Source of the DNA: Anaspis maculata
Taxonomy: Eukaryota > Arthropoda > Insecta > Coleoptera > Scraptiidae
NCBI GenBank assembly: GCA_949128115.1
Contig: OX421968.1
Location: 27,884,377-27,948,376, forward strand
Reading direction: 5' to 3'
Length of the DNA stretch: 64,000 nt
Of this stretch, positions 33,713-45,648 are shown piece by piece. Under the pieces are notes generated by a model that was not told where the DNA came from, made no database searches, and was given only the letters and a program-made list of their open reading frames with translations. A program made the translations under genes and the position numbers. Each line of letters opens with the position of its first letter. Positions within the stretch are counted from its first letter, which is position 1.

Positions 33713-34979
33713 TCACCTTTATTCTTCAATCCATCGGGTGAATTGGTATAAAGTTGGTCTATTTTTGAAGTCTACGTTCAATTTGGAAGAAAAGTTACAT
33801 CTATAAAATTTTGATTAGAGGCTTTGTTCTCGAGATATTTAAGGTTAAAACTTCTGAAAACATCTCGATTTCGTACCCCTGCGGCCCTGCCGAATTTTCT
33901 CCTAGGAGAATTTCTGTGTGAAATTTCGCGGAGCAGATGTCATATCACTGGCACTGAGAATACAATTTTTAGTAAATTTCTTCCATGACTTTATTACCTG
34001 TATTTACCATTGTCGGAAATGAATAAATTCTATATTTCGTGATAGCTTGCCGATACCGAAAACTTTTAAATAACCATTTATAGCAAATTGGTTTAGCTAC
34101 AAATTAGCTTTGTGCATTTTCTCGATAAAGGTTGTCGTTCTCGAGATATATGCGAAAAACTGTTTTTCGCGACCTTTGACCTCGCGTAACTCTACTAGCG
34201 GCAACGATATCGATGGGGAACTTTCAGAAATTATTCATGGTCACAATATTAAGGTGCATGCCAAAATTCAGCCTGTTACCAAATTTTTTCCAACCAATCC
34301 AAATTTTTTGTCTATTTTTCCTGAACTATATGGCTGGTATTGAACGCTGTGAGAATAAACTTTTCCAAACCCTTCAGCTTACAATATTGAGCAGTAGACT
34401 TTAATTTGGAGATTACAGTATTTTCCATCATGATAGCATCGGCTTCAAAAGACTTGAAGACAAAAAAATGCAGGAATATGCAGATGATAAAACTGTTATT
34501 CTCCAGTGGCTCCATATTTCAATTTCAACTTGAAAATGAAACTAGGTGCTCCTACTGCTCCTAGGTGCTCTCTGAGGAGTTTTCGATTTTTTTTTGTACG
34601 TGTTGGAACCGAATGACGCTCAACTTCCACAAAATTGATCTTTAAAATTGAAAGAAATGTTGGTCGATTACACCTCATAAGGAAAATCCAGTATCACCGA
34701 GATGGCTCTTTTTTTAACAAGAAAAAAATATATCAATATACGTTCAAAAAAATTATGAGATTCGAACCTGCTCCCCCACGGACCTTCGAATCGTGATAAT
34801 TTTGTCTAGTCAATTCAGCTATCTGTGCGGCGGCGGCGGTCAACAGGACAGTAAATTACTGGGCCTAACTGTTGATTCTAAACTGCTTTGTATTGGCAGG
34901 TCCAGCCGCCGGGAATTTGACAAGCTCAAGTGAAATTTTTGATTTGCCAAGTGATAAGTATCATTAGTGGAATCGTTTG
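33713..34979. other. Family F remnant, then unclassified DNA
   Basis: 33713-33890 resumes family F (AAAATTTTGATTAGAGGCTTTG, TCTCGAGATATTTAAGG). After 33,890 I recognise nothing apart from a near-perfect palindrome around TTTTCTCCTAGGAGAATTT (33893-33912) and the tRNA-like stretch listed separately. Confidence 0.5.
34750..34826 (-). other. tRNA-like sequence with box B
   Basis: On the minus strand GATAGCTGAATTGACTAG resembles box A, and GCAGGTTCGAATCTC is a good box B at the right spacing, with CGGTGGGGGAG-like sequence between. The cloverleaf is poor. It is probably a decayed tRNA-derived repeat and not a tRNA gene. Confidence 0.4.
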
Positions 34980-36944
34980 CGGAATTTATGATCCCACAAA
35001 TTTTTATCGTATTATCAAAAGAAAAACCGTCATAGACGCACACGGATACAAACATGTAGATAATATCTACAGGGTTTTTCGCTATACGGTTACAAACTTT
35101 TAGGGGGGACTCCCCATCAAAAATGGACCAGGGAAAAAAATAAATTCAATATCCTAAAATGCTCTGTTGAAAAGTTACAGGTCTTCCAAGTTGAATTTTT
35201 AAAATCGATTTTTTGATATAACTTAGAACCTATACATGCTCTTGATGATGAATCTAAATTGAAGCTTTGAAACACGTCGAGCTAATATTATATCTCCACA
35301 TTAATCTTATTAGACTTCATTTTAGAGATATTTATTTGAGTTTGAAACTTTCGAAAACATCTCACAATCGCCACTTTCCAGAATTCCAGAGCCAAAATTG
35401 TTTTTTCCTGAAAACTCTTTGTTTCTCAGAAAAGAATGGTGGTTTATCAACTTGAAGCACATAGAAAACTTATTTCAGTTGAAGAATCATGAGTTTCCTT
35501 TTGGATTCTAATTATTAGGCCTTTGAAAGTGACGATTTCGAGATATATTTCAAACCCAAATTATCTGGGAAATGAAGCCTCAAATCAAAATTTTGCGAGG
35601 GTATCCTTTTTTTCTAAATTGAGCGTAGAAACCAAAAATTAGAGCAATTCAAAAAAATTAACTGGAGGGGGGTAAATATGGGGGGAAAATGGAGACAATT
35701 CCATTATCTACGCCCTGATTTTTTTTTGGAACACGTTACTATTGTTCGATTTGAGACCCATTTTAGTGAACTTGAGTTCAAATCTAAACAAAATCGGTTG
35801 AACGGTTCGAATCAGTGGTTCGAATAAAGAGTAATGTAGTCCTGACGTTAATGGCTTCAACCTTGCAAATCGTGATGCCGGGATGCCACTTGACAAAAAT
35901 GTTGTAGTTACATACCCTATGCTCCATTTTAAAAAATGGAGCCCATCTGCCACCCCCGGCAAATTTTTGGTATTGGGGGTTACAAATTTCCCAGGGGCAG
36001 ATTTATGAAATCTACGTTTTCTTGGTTATTTGATCGGAAGTCGAGCAGATTTTTGGTAGGTGGTCATCAACCATGATTATAGGTACAAGATGTCCACTAT
36101 GTCACTACAACTCAAAGTGACAGTTTTATGGGTTGACTGATCTGACGAAAACATGATTCTTTATCCTCAAATTTGATGTTTTGTAATTCGACTATGATGA
36201 TAACTTTGATTTTGACTTGGAAAGTTCGTTTGGGTTCTTTCACACACAAATATCATTTGTGCAGGCGAAAATTTTTCGGCAAAAGGGGCGTGGCCAATTA
36301 GTTTTAAATACCATGAAGACTTTAGGCGGATTCCCATTCAAAGATATTCGCAAAAAAATTTGGTGACACTCGTCAAATTCGAATTTTTGAAGGATTTGCT
36401 GACCCTTCTTTGACAATTGATAATCAAAACTTGCGATATTCGCACATGAGAATCCACCTTTTTGAGTGTATTGATGATGTCGCCGTAATGTAAAACACAA
36501 CGGAAAAGTGAAATATAAACAAAAGTATACTTGATAGGGATTCCTAATATTCTTGGATTTTGGCTGCATGCGTGATTGCGTGCGAACGTGACACTAGGTA
36601 CAGGGAGCTTTGACTAGTGATTACATTACTGACAGTACTGACACAGATGTCACCAATATCGCACTCCATAGTAGTCGTCACAGTACTGGAGAAGAGACAC
36701 TGGAGTAGTGATGGGTTGTTATTTAACTATCTGTTATTTTTCGACTGTTATTTGAAAATAACAATAACAACCTGTTATCTCGGTTGAAATATAACAGATA
36801 CAAAGTAACAGTTTACCCGGATCGTCGACGCGCGGCGCGATCAACTGATCAGCAGTGAACGACTAAACAGATACAAAATAATATTTTTACACGACCGGGT
36901 GTAAAGTGAGTCTTTTTACCCTCATTTTCAGGCGTAAAGTGGCT

Positions 36945-36992
36945 CATTTAGCCCGAGGGCGTAAAATTTTTACTTTTACGCCCTCGGGCTTT
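36945..36992. repeat. Perfect-stem hairpin
   Basis: AGCCCGAGGGCGTAAAA (36951) pairs with TTTTACGCCCTCGGGCT (ending 36989) across a few bases. Confidence 0.85.
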
Positions 36993-37849
36993 GGTTTTTT
37001 AAGCGTCAAAAAACAAATGCCTGTAATTATTATTAAATGTCACAAACTAATAAATTTGTTGAAATGCACAGCTCAGAGGCATTTGGGACACCCCCAAAGG
37101 CGGGGAAGGGTGTATGGTTTCACTTATTAAGCTTCTCGTTGAATTGTTTGCTTTGAAAATACACAGTCTATGAATACACATATTCGAAACTCCAAAAGTG
37201 AGGTTATGTGCGTTGACGGCTCTGGCCGGATTCCTATTTATCTGAGTTCCGTGCCCAGTTTTCTTGAGGGGGCAGGCGAATACTAAATTTGAATAGCCGT
37301 TTTCGATACAAGAGCGCGATTTCAGGCCCGAAGCCGTGGTTGCCATCATAAAACGTGTAGCCGAATGAATATTTTGGTTTGTAGGTATCCGTCTGCCTGT
37401 CTCTTTACGTAGGCTGTAACTTTGGGGTAAAATCCGTGTCGTCCTTAACTGAAAGGGTTGTCTTCAGCATGGAAAACACGGACCACAAAGTAGAAGGCTT
37501 CACCACCTTGGATTTTTCAGCTAAGTATAGGTATACCTACGTTCTCATGTTTTTTTTTTGGACTTCTCCGGCAGAAGATCAAGTGTGACTCGAGAAGCCA
37601 TCGCCATCGGCGCGGCGGGAGGAGTGCAGCGCCTCAAAAACGAAAATTCTTGCTGGGTGCTTTTCAATAAAAAAGACACTGACGCTAGTGATAATTATTA
37701 AATGACAAGTAAAAACAAAATCATAGGTGCCCATAATGTCATTGCTAACTAGACCGATCTATAATCGCTCTCTAGTTTTTCGGCTTTTATGGTTCAAAAT
37801 CAAATTCAAAAAAAGAATGGGTCGTGTAAAAAATGTTGTATGCAGCTCA

Positions 37850-37947
37850 AGCGTAAAGCCTGTTTTAGGCCCTCTGTCTGAATGTGCCCTCGCTATGCTC
37901 GGGCACAACTTACATACGTCGGGCCTAAAACAGTCACTTTACGCTCT
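37850..37947. repeat. Two-level hairpin
   Basis: GCGTAAAG and TGTTTTAGGCCC pair with GGGCCTAAAACAG and CTTTACGC. An inner pair GTGCCCTCG / CGGGCAC lies inside it. Confidence 0.8.
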
Positions 37948-37964
37948 TACTACATAAATAACTA

Positions 37965-38270
37965 TTAATTTACCCGGTTCTTCGACGCCCAGCGCGATCA
38001 ACGGTGAACGCTAAACCACAGACTAAACCATAAACTGACTAAACAGATACAAAATAACAGTTCACCCGGATCGTCGACGCCCAGCGCGATCAACGGTGAA
38101 CGACTAAACCATAGACTGACTAAACAGATACAAAATAACAGTTCACCCGGTTCTTCGACGCCCGGCGCGATCAACGGTGAACAACTGAACCATAGAGGCA
38201 TAGACTGACTAAACAGATACAAAATAACACTAATAACAGTTTACCCCGATCGTCGACGCCCGGCGTTAGT
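37965..38270. repeat. ~80 bp tandem repeats inside the hAT element
   Basis: Four units of CACCCGGwTCkTCGACGCCC, GCGATCAACGGTGAAC, then ACTGACTAAACAGATACAAA. A fifth, isolated unit lies at 36815-36880. Confidence 0.9.
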
Positions 38271-38320
38271 TGTTAGTTAGTTCTGTTACTTTTGCCTTGT
38301 GATATGGTATTAAGAATCCT

Positions 38321-38462
38321 GGGGCCCGTTTCATAAAACTACAAACGACAAATTACAAATGTATAACCTTGACGACCGATTGTTGCAAAAATGGGTTAGG
38401 TACCAAGACTACACACACACACACTTGTAATTTGTCATTTGTAGTTTTAAGAAACGGGCCCC
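38321..38462. mobile_element. Small MITE nested in the hAT element
   Basis: GGGGCCCGTTTCATAAAACT and its imperfect complement AGTTTTAAGAAACGGGCCCC form the ends of a 142 bp palindromic element. CCTGG occurs on both sides as a possible 5-bp duplication. A (CA)n run lies inside. Confidence 0.7.
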
Positions 38463-38894
38463 TGGTTAATTTGTAAACGTAAAAGTTCTGTAAAAGTAAC
38501 AGATTAATAGTATCTGCTATTTTCAACTGTTATTTAAAAATAACAGTAACAGGTTGTATCTGTTATGTAAAAATAACAGTTTTGCCCATCACTACACTGG
38601 AGTGAGATTATTAGTCTTGAATGTGTGTTGAATGTGTCTTGAATCTACAGCAGTACGCATGCGCCCAAGAACATACCTAATTTTTGGAATCACTAGCGGA
38701 AGAGGGAAGTGCAAATTATCATATATTATATGGTCTTTAGCAATAGGGAAAAAAGAATGGGAAAAATTCGTCGGAATGAATTAAAAAGAGTACATTTGGC
38801 TTCAGAACGTGAAAAGTGAGAGTACGCTACTCTATCATCTCAAAAAGAGTACCTGTACTCTTTAAAGAGTACGGTTGGTAACCCTAGGTGTAAG

Positions 38895-39560
38895 TATAAC
38901 CTTGTTTCTTGAGAATATGATCATGTCAAAGCTTGATTTGATGAAAAGTGCTATTTCACAGAAAAAAATGTGCTAGGGTTGAAATGTAGCTTTGATTAGA
39001 TACTTTATTCATTTTAATGCACGAGAATAGTTTTTTCTATCAAACAAATCAAAGAGAACTGAAATCAGAGCCGTATTTAAGTCATGACAGCATTTTTCTT
39101 CTGATGATTCGAATTTTTGGAATACAATTCCTATATGATGCATCTTTTGGAAAAAAAAACACCCTGTGCTTCTGTAGTGGCGATAGAAACTTCAGTGTAT
39201 GAAATTCTTCTATAAAACGTTCACTTGAACAATCTACATAATATGTCAAAATTGTGATCGTGAGTGTTTTGGACCACGATGGACCCTACGAATTCATAGG
39301 TCGAAACTTCGCGTTTCTCAACTAAATTTATTCCGCATTGTTGGAAGAAAAATCATGTCTTGACAAAAATACGGCTCTGATTTTAGTTTTCTTGGTTTTA
39401 TCCAATAGAGAAAACTATTCTCATGCATTAAAATGAATAAAGTACTAAATGAAAGCTACGTTGTAACTCTAGCATAGTTTTTCCTGTGAATAGCACGCTT
39501 CGTCTCATCAAGCTTTGACATGAGATAGATATCTCAAGAAACAAGATTTCTCTGTGGCTT
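38895..39560. repeat. 0.66 kb near-palindrome
   Basis: CCTTGTTTCTTGAGAATATGA (38901) pairs with ATATCTCAAGAAACAAG near 39545. CTTTATTCATTTTAATGCA pairs with TGCATTAAAATGAATAAAG. AACTGAAATCAGAGCCGTAT pairs with ATACGGCTCTGATTTTAG. The loop is about 200 bp around 39,200. Confidence 0.85.
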
Positions 39561-40360
39561 TATAAAAACGGGGAGAGATTTCAGCAAATGACATTTGAGT
39601 GTGAAATAGCCCAAACCAACTGTTCAAGTCAAAATCATAGTTATGAATACTTAAGTCATGATCGAACTAGAATTACAAAACATCAAATTTGAGGGGGGAA
39701 AAATCAAGTTTTTTCTTGATAAAACCGGGTCAAACACGTCTCTATCGACATTTCATACTTATTTTTGGAATCAGTATGTACGATTTGGTTAGAAATGATG
39801 CCAAACATGTGAAAAAGGTGTTAGTCACGGTTCAATATAGGACTTTGTGAAAAAATGCACCCCGGCTTCTTCGCAGCCGTCTGGTACGGTACGACACTTT
39901 CTGGAAACTTATTGTATTGTGTTCCTCCACCTTGAAAACATATAGTCCAATGAAAAAATTACAAAAAAGCAAAGATTCCAAAAAATGGTAATTTCTTGGA
40001 CCTTCAACCACCAATACCAAGGATCTGCCGGGGGTGGCAAGCGGCCTCCATTTCTTAAAATGAACCATAGGGTATGTGCAACATTTCTGCCAAGTGGCAT
40101 CCCGGCATCACGACTTCCAAGGTTGGACCCTAATATGGCGCTTAACATCCGGCCTAATGTTGAAAAATCGATTTTAAAAATGCAGTTTCAACACCCTGTA
40201 ACTTTCCAACCAAGCATTTTAGGACATCGAAGTTATATTTTTTCCTGGTCCATGTTTGATGAGGAATCTTCTGTAGAAGGCTATAAACGTAATTGCGAAA
40301 CACCCTGTATATGTATAGTATAGCTTCAGAGCCATAAATTTTTATGTGGGATTGATAAAA

Positions 40361-40874
40361 TTAACTATCATCCTCCCTCCTCTCGACTCAACCCTAATTA
40401 AAGCTGAAAATTAAGAGAAGTTATTATTGATTATTTCCTCCATGTATCGTTTATCCAATCAAGTACTGAACTGAGATGGACACGATTTGTGACGAGTCGC
40501 AGCAATTTTGCGCTGATGAACATCTCCGAGCTTTGTTGAAATTAACAGCGATTGAACCACACCTAGTTTCAATTAATTTCAAACGATATAATTGATCAAT
40601 AATTTATTTAAATAATAGACGGTGTAAGGTGTTCAATTGCGGAAACTTTGGCAATCGACTTGTGGGCGTTTGCACCAGCAATACTTAGTGTTTAACTATG
40701 ACTTAAGGCTGTATTCTCAGCAGGCTTTTTCCCTCAAAAATAATGATAAAAACTCAAATTTTTTCATAAGGTGTACCGAGTGTATATATTTTTTGCTTTT
40801 TTGTTGCCAAATTTTTTCAGAAAACGGCTCAGTATTCAATTTCCTACGTCTTTCAAAACTTTAAAACAGTTGAT
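40361..40874. other. No recognisable feature
   Basis: AT-rich sequence with no homology to the other repeats that I can see and no coding character. Confidence 0.5.
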
Positions 40875-42480
40875 AATTTTTGAAGTGAAACTTCTATTCT
40901 CGCGCCTAGATCATAACACACAACTAACGCAGAACCACACATGGGAGTGAAATTGATTCATAGCATCAGTCGTTGTAACGAACGCCTGTAACGTTGTCTT
41001 GTCTGACCTTGGGGTGACCAGCGTCGTCCCAGGAAATAGAAGAAAAGCTGATGCGGCGTTCGCCGCGTTCGGTTCTATTTTTTACTAATCGCCGACACTG
41101 GACTGCTCTTCGTGTTGTCGTACTCTTGGCCCGACAGGAATGGTTCTCGACTTGGCTTGAATAGATTCGAGCGGATGTGATTTATTATAGGGATAGGGAG
41201 GTATATTCAGGGCCGGGCTTAGCAGGCGTGCAGTGCGTTCCGGCGCGCGCGGGTATGTATGGCAGGCGGCAAGTTATAGGGGCGGTATTATAATAATAAA
41301 GTTGAATTTCGAAGGATTCTTTTCATTCCCGCATTTGGTGGGGCTCTCCACTGCCGGTGAGGGGGGCGGCAATTTTCCGGTGGCACGCAGGCGGCAAATA
41401 AGCCAGGCCCGGCCCTGGGTATATTCTTCAACGGACGTTTACGAAAATTATAAAAATTACAAAAATTATATCGAATGCCGCACACCCAAATGTAGACACA
41501 ACTTTCAGGTATTATGTACCTATTAAGCAGGAAAGCAGGAGTGGATGATTAAAGCCCAGAGGGGAAAAAGAATTTTCGACAATTGAGGCTGAAACAGTTG
41601 CTCAATGTTCTAGATGTCAGCTGATTGTATAGCGATGATATTACACTGGTTTGATAATCAAATTTTTATGTATGGAAATTGATTTTTGACATTATTCTTC
41701 GTTAATTTTTTGAATGGGTTCATTTCACCTAAATTTATTGTGACATTCTAAATATAAATACGGTGGCGAGCACATAACTGGAAATACTCATATCAATTCT
41801 GTCAATATTTCAATTTAACCTACGGCCTTATTTTGATTGGAGAAGATAATATCGTACAAACTCTAGAACCACGTAGTTACCTCAAATCACATTGACGAGG
41901 TACCTACCTACATACCTATGTAAATACCTATGTATTTTATATTTTTTCAAATAAAATTAATACCGGATCGAGTTTCCCAAACGACATTCTTATACTTTGT
42001 GGAGATTATTAGATTCTCATGCTGTGCCTGCCAGAACACAGTTTCCACCGTGCTGTAATATAACGGGGAAAATTGTACAGTGAGAAAATCTGTCACGATG
42101 TCACATTCGCATAATTATTTGTGGAGAATATTATTGATGAAAATAGATATTTATTGTATTAGGGGTATGAGTGAGACTTCATGTGACGGAGAATGGGAGT
42201 TTAAGCGCCGAGCGCAGCGAGAAAAGAAACAAAAGAAGTCTAATCGTGAAAAAATCATGTCGAAAGTATTCCGCCCTTTGAGTGACTCATGAAGATAATA
42301 ATAATAATAAGATTGATAGTAAGAAAAACAAGATGATACAAACCGTTAGGGAGCAGAGCGGGAGTACGAAAAGAACACCTCTTCGAACGTTGTTTGCTGA
42401 TTGATTCATATCTATAGAAGTTTCACTTCTTCCGAGGGTGACTATGGTCACGCACCCACGTTTTTTTTCGTTTGTCAAAA
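40875..42480 (+). repeat. Giant foldback, left arm
   Basis: Pairs inversely with 51165-59825. Landmarks: CTATTCTCGCGCCTAGATCA (40896) with TGATCTAGGCGCGAGAATAG (near 59790); TTGGGGTGACCAG (41010) with CTGGTCACCCCAAGG (near 59670); CGGCGTTCGCC-type sequence with GAACGCCGC; TAGAACCACGTAGTTACCTC (41863) with GAGGTAACTACGTGGTTCTAG (58194); and the whole of 42085-42475 with 51168-51510. A hAT MITE at 41208 is present in this arm only. Confidence 0.9.
41208..41417. mobile_element. hAT-type MITE, TIR CAGGGCCGGGCTTA
   Basis: Ends CAGGGCCGGGCTTA and TAAGCCAGGCCCGGCCCTG are inverted with a small indel. Flanks are an exact 8-bp duplication GGTATATT (41200-41207 and 41418-41425). It is 210 bp and non-coding. 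Open frames across it are chance. Confidence 0.92.
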
Positions 42481-42909
42481 AATTCCCAGCAATTCTTAAG
42501 AAACTTTTCAAGTGTTTTAGGGCTATTGGGCTTCTGAAGAAATGTGGGGTAATCCAAACGGAAACAAGGTGGACAAGCATTTGATGATCTCATCAAAATC
42601 TCTATATCTCTTTATCTTTATTTTTGAGGGAGAAATATTGATACCCTGCGTATACAGCCTATTTTGGAAATAGTGAACGCGCCTGCTCGGTATGATTTTT
42701 TTAAAATTTGCGTTATTTGCCATCTTGTTTGCTATTGTCATTTCATTGCAAAGTGCAACCACGTGCGGTAAGAAACTGCCTTTCAAAACTGCTGCTTAAA
42801 AAAAATAAATGAGACTTTCACTTATTGCATAAATATGATGATAACCTATCAATATGTTGTATCAGTTTTACATAATTTTGAATGAAACTTGAATATACAT
42901 AAGAAAAAC
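42481..42909. other. Start of the giant foldback's loop; no feature seen
   Basis: Sequence past the paired arm. There are no ORFs of interest and no repeat match found within the window. Confidence 0.5.
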
Positions 42910-43116
42910 CTATTCATCACTTGGATATTCCAACTGATCTTTGATTAAGGTCAAAAGTTCGTCAGTCTGAAATTTTTGGCAAAATTTTAGTTCATCCAAA
43001 GTATCCGACCTGTGATAAATTTCACGAAGCACATCGTTTTCCATTAGCTCTGGGAGTTCGATATTGTCATAAAAAACATCGAAATCGTCAAGAAGAAAAT
43101 CATTTGATTTATCCAT
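42910..43116 (-). pseudogene. PIF/Harbinger-like transposase, N-terminal fragment
   Basis: A 68-residue frame beginning MDKSNDFLLDDFDVFYDNIE, then DVLREIYHRSDTLDELKFCQKFQ and TDELLTLIKDQLEYPSDE before a stop. The acidic start followed by (F/Y)RRxDxxxxLxxxEFxxxFRhxKxxhxxLxxxL is the N-terminal pattern of Harbinger/HARBI1-type transposases, ahead of the DDE domain. The following SPxxQLLLTLRFYATG region and the catalytic DDE residues are absent, so this is an isolated first exon or truncated copy. The match is from memory of the family pattern. Confidence 0.5.
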
Positions 43117-43234
43117 TATTTGAGGTTGTAACAGGGGATGGGCAAAACTATTGATATATCAATATATTTGTCAACATAATTATCAACTAACGATATAGTC
43201 TTTAAAACATATCGATATATCAAATATCGATAAT

Positions 43235-43395
43235 ACGAAGGCTCTGAAGAGCCACTAAAGCAAATTTCAAAAGATTCAAGTTGTGAGATGTCAATTCGCA
43301 ATTGCGAGATATTGATTCGCAACGCAATTGCAACTTGGCATCTCGCAATTTGGATCTTCTAAAATTTGCTTAGTGGCACTTAAGAGCTTTCGTAC
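43235..43395. repeat. Imperfect ~160 bp palindrome
   Basis: AAGAGCCACTAAAGCAAATTT pairs with AAATTTGCTTAGTGGCACTT. AAGATTCAAGTTGTGAGATG pairs with CATCTCGCAATTTGGATCTT. It may be a MITE; no clear duplication is visible. Confidence 0.7.
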
Positions 43396-43437
43396 GATAA
43401 TGCAGTGGCCAGTGGTTATCATATCATAATTCTCATA

Positions 43438-43642
43438 GGCCATCCACAATGATGTTAATGCTAACGTAATGTTATCCGGCAATGGTAATGTTGGCATTCA
43501 AACCAATGAGTGTCAAATGGTGACGTTCACAATCATATTAGTGGCAATGGTAAGCATTTACCATCGAAACTCGTTGCTTTGAAATGCTAACATTACCATT
43601 GCCGATAACATTACGTTAACATTAACATCATTGTGGATGGCC
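43438..43642. mobile_element. mariner-type MITE, TA-flanked palindrome
   Basis: The ends GGCCATCCACAATGATGTTA and TAACATCATTGTGGATGGCC are inverted and extend for about 75 bp with few mismatches. TA flanks both sides (43436-43437, 43643-43644), as for Tc1/mariner elements. The middle ~45 bp is unpaired. There is no ORF. Confidence 0.8.
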
Positions 43643-43917
43643 TATAACTCTAGAAAAGAAATGTCCACTGCAAGGCCATGGACGCGATTGCGCTGTTCGA
43701 ACTTCGAACCTAATCACGTGGTCAAGTAGGTAGTTTGAAACGAACTGAGAGGGGACATTGAGGTGAGTGTGAACACTGAATGTATCACAAGAAGTAATTA
43801 ACGTGAAAACGAACATGATCATCATATGATATTTGATCACAATTCTCAATGAATTTTTTAATGTTGGTGTTCTGCCGAAAGTTTGGTACTTTTTTATAAA
43901 ATAATCCATATTTGATT

Positions 43918-44150
43918 GCGTTAGCTAAGACACTGTTCCCCTACATCAGTTGAAGTATGTTTGGTTGTCTACATCTGAGTGTGGTCGATTAGTCAAATCT
44001 TGGTGGACATCTCTTTTCTAGAGTAAGGATTCATTGCGTTAGCTTAGACACTGTTCCCCTACATCAGTTGAAGTATGTTTGGTTTTCTACATCTGAGTGT
44101 GGTCGGGTAGTCAAATCTTGGTGGACATCTCTTTTCTAGAGTAAGGACTA
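43918..44150. repeat. Two-copy tandem duplication, 118 bp
   Basis: GCGTTAGCTAAGACACTGTT at about 43918 repeats as GCGTTAGCTTAGACACTGTT at about 44036. The two units differ at only about five positions, so the duplication is recent. Confidence 0.95.
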
Positions 44151-45501
44151 GGAAAATGCGCAGCAGGTTCGGTCGGTCCTTTCTTTCTTTTGCATTGAGT
44201 ACGATCATTCGTCTCACTCTGCAGCTCAGCGAAGGTTACTGTTGGATGTTGTGTTGCCTATATTATTATGCTCCAAGCTTAATGAAAGTAAAATGAGTAG
44301 GTACCTAGCTCCATCTCATCAGATTACGTTGTTATCGAGTGTTATAATGGTCAATTAGAACACCAAAATTCACCTTTCCTATTTACCCGCCCCCTCTGAC
44401 GTCATAGAAAGATGCGTACGCGCACGTTGCACCGTGCCCTGTCTGTGTGTTGTGTTTTGACATATGTTTTTAAGGTTATGCCAAATCAGAAAGAGATTTG
44501 CTTAGAAAAGCAATTTGCTCTTCACTCCCACACTGCAGAAGGACCTTGTATGTTAATTTCATGCTCTAATCGTCCTAACAAGCCCGACTGGAAAACAAAT
44601 TTCCAACACATCTACTGTTCCAAATGTTCGCATCAATATAGTCGCATCAATATCATTTGAGTAGGAGTCGAACAGTAGTCAAAGTTGAAGCTCGTAATAG
44701 AAAATATTGGCAATATTTTTGTACTTTTTAGGAGCGGCACATATTAGCATTTTGCTAGGTAATCTGCAGTTCCCATTACGAGGCAACCACATATACCCAG
44801 GGTAGAGCAATCCTTCAATTTTTCAATTCAGAGTGTTGTGAGTGTTCATATCATACCGCAAGAAAGGACTTGCATCATCACCGTCGAATGTGATATATGG
44901 ACACTTGCAGCAAAGATGCAGCAGCCAGGCGACAACATTATGTTATAGCCAGCACAACAGAGGCTACATAATGTTGTAACAACATAATCTTATGACTAAA
45001 TTACAGAATCACCTCAGCCAGAAGTGAAGTGAAAGTGACATTTTATAAACATAACCTTGAATTTCGTGCATCAGCAGCATGGCAAACTGGTAAAATTGAA
45101 ACAGAAATGGGTCCTAAATGTTGCATACGTTCTTGCCGTAAAAAAACACAAACGGGCCAACAGAATTTTGTCTTTTGTTTGGGTTTTTTGAGAGAAAAAA
45201 AGCGGAGAGGCGGCTGACGACGGTGCAGTATGCGCGCGCTTGCTGTAGGCATTTTTTTCCATCTCATCGAAAGTGAGCATAAGACCCTTTCACTCTAGCA
45301 AATAGAATAGGTGAATTGATACGTTTACTGTCATCTACCCGGTATGTATTGATTCACGTGCCGTGCACATAATACGCGAAGAAAGTGACAGGTGCGCCCA
45401 GCTTTCTTTGACTGCTATCGTTGACACTTGGGCTTGACGCTGCTGTCAAGACGAAAATAAAAACGACTGTGATTTGCAACTCACCGTAAAAAAAAACAGA
45501 T
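44151..45501. other. Unclassified interval
   Basis: No recognised gene. A hairpin CAACATTATGTTATAGCC / GGCTACATAATGTTG lies at 44933-44977. A small frame at 45104-45217 begins MGPKCCIRSCRKKTQTG, vaguely like the start of a THAP domain, but it ends in low-complexity sequence with none of the later zinc ligands. Confidence 0.45.
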
Positions 45502-45648
45502 TTAAAAGTACTGAAGCCTATTGGAAGACCAAAGGCATCTTCCCATGGCGATTTTCTTGAGATTCTTTTTGGAATAATTCAGGCTGGCCCAAAGTGCAGT
45601 TTCCAAATAGGACTGAAGCCTGGCAAATTCAGTATTCTTGATATTATT
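45502..45648 (-). pseudogene. Tyrosine recombinase fragment, downstream half
   Basis: The minus strand continues the recombinase frame that breaks off at 47603: after NNIKNTEFARLQSYLE it degenerates to a stop near 45502. The join is in frame when the intervening HINE is removed (codons meet at ATA AAA AAT). FARLQSYL corresponds to the helix that precedes the catalytic domain in phage-integrase-like proteins of insects. None of the catalytic Arg/His/Tyr residues are present. Confidence 0.55.

Larger units (their letters stand above)
36706..38594. mobile_element. Non-autonomous hAT element, 1.9 kb
   Basis: Ends TAGTGATGGG / CCCATCACTA are flanked by an exact 8-bp duplication CACTGGAG (36698-36705 and 38595-38602). 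Long subterminal inverted repeats consist of TAACAGT/ACTGTTATT-type words (TGTTATTTGAAAATAACA near 36750 and TGTTATTTAAAAATAACA near 38528). The interior has tandem repeats, two hairpins and a nested MITE, and no transposase ORF. Length and content suggest a derived, non-coding hAT. Confidence 0.88.
34980..40360. repeat. Large foldback (5.4 kb) around a hAT element
   Basis: Arms pair. CCCACAAATTTTTATCG near 34993 matches TAAATTTTTATGTGGGATTG near 40335. GATGCCGGGATGCCACTTG near 35872 matches CAAGTGGCATCCCGGCATCA near 40092. CTGCCACCCCCGGCA near 35948 matches TGCCGGGGGTGGCAAG near 40027. CATCAAATTTGAGG near 39680 matches CTCAAATTTGATG near 36167. The interior holds the 1.9 kb hAT element and a further palindrome. 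Confidence 0.82.

Noticed and set aside
45104..45217. THAP domain start (MGPKCCIRSCRKK)
   Set aside because: Only two of the zinc ligands are visible, and the later AVPTIF-type box and C/H ligands are missing.
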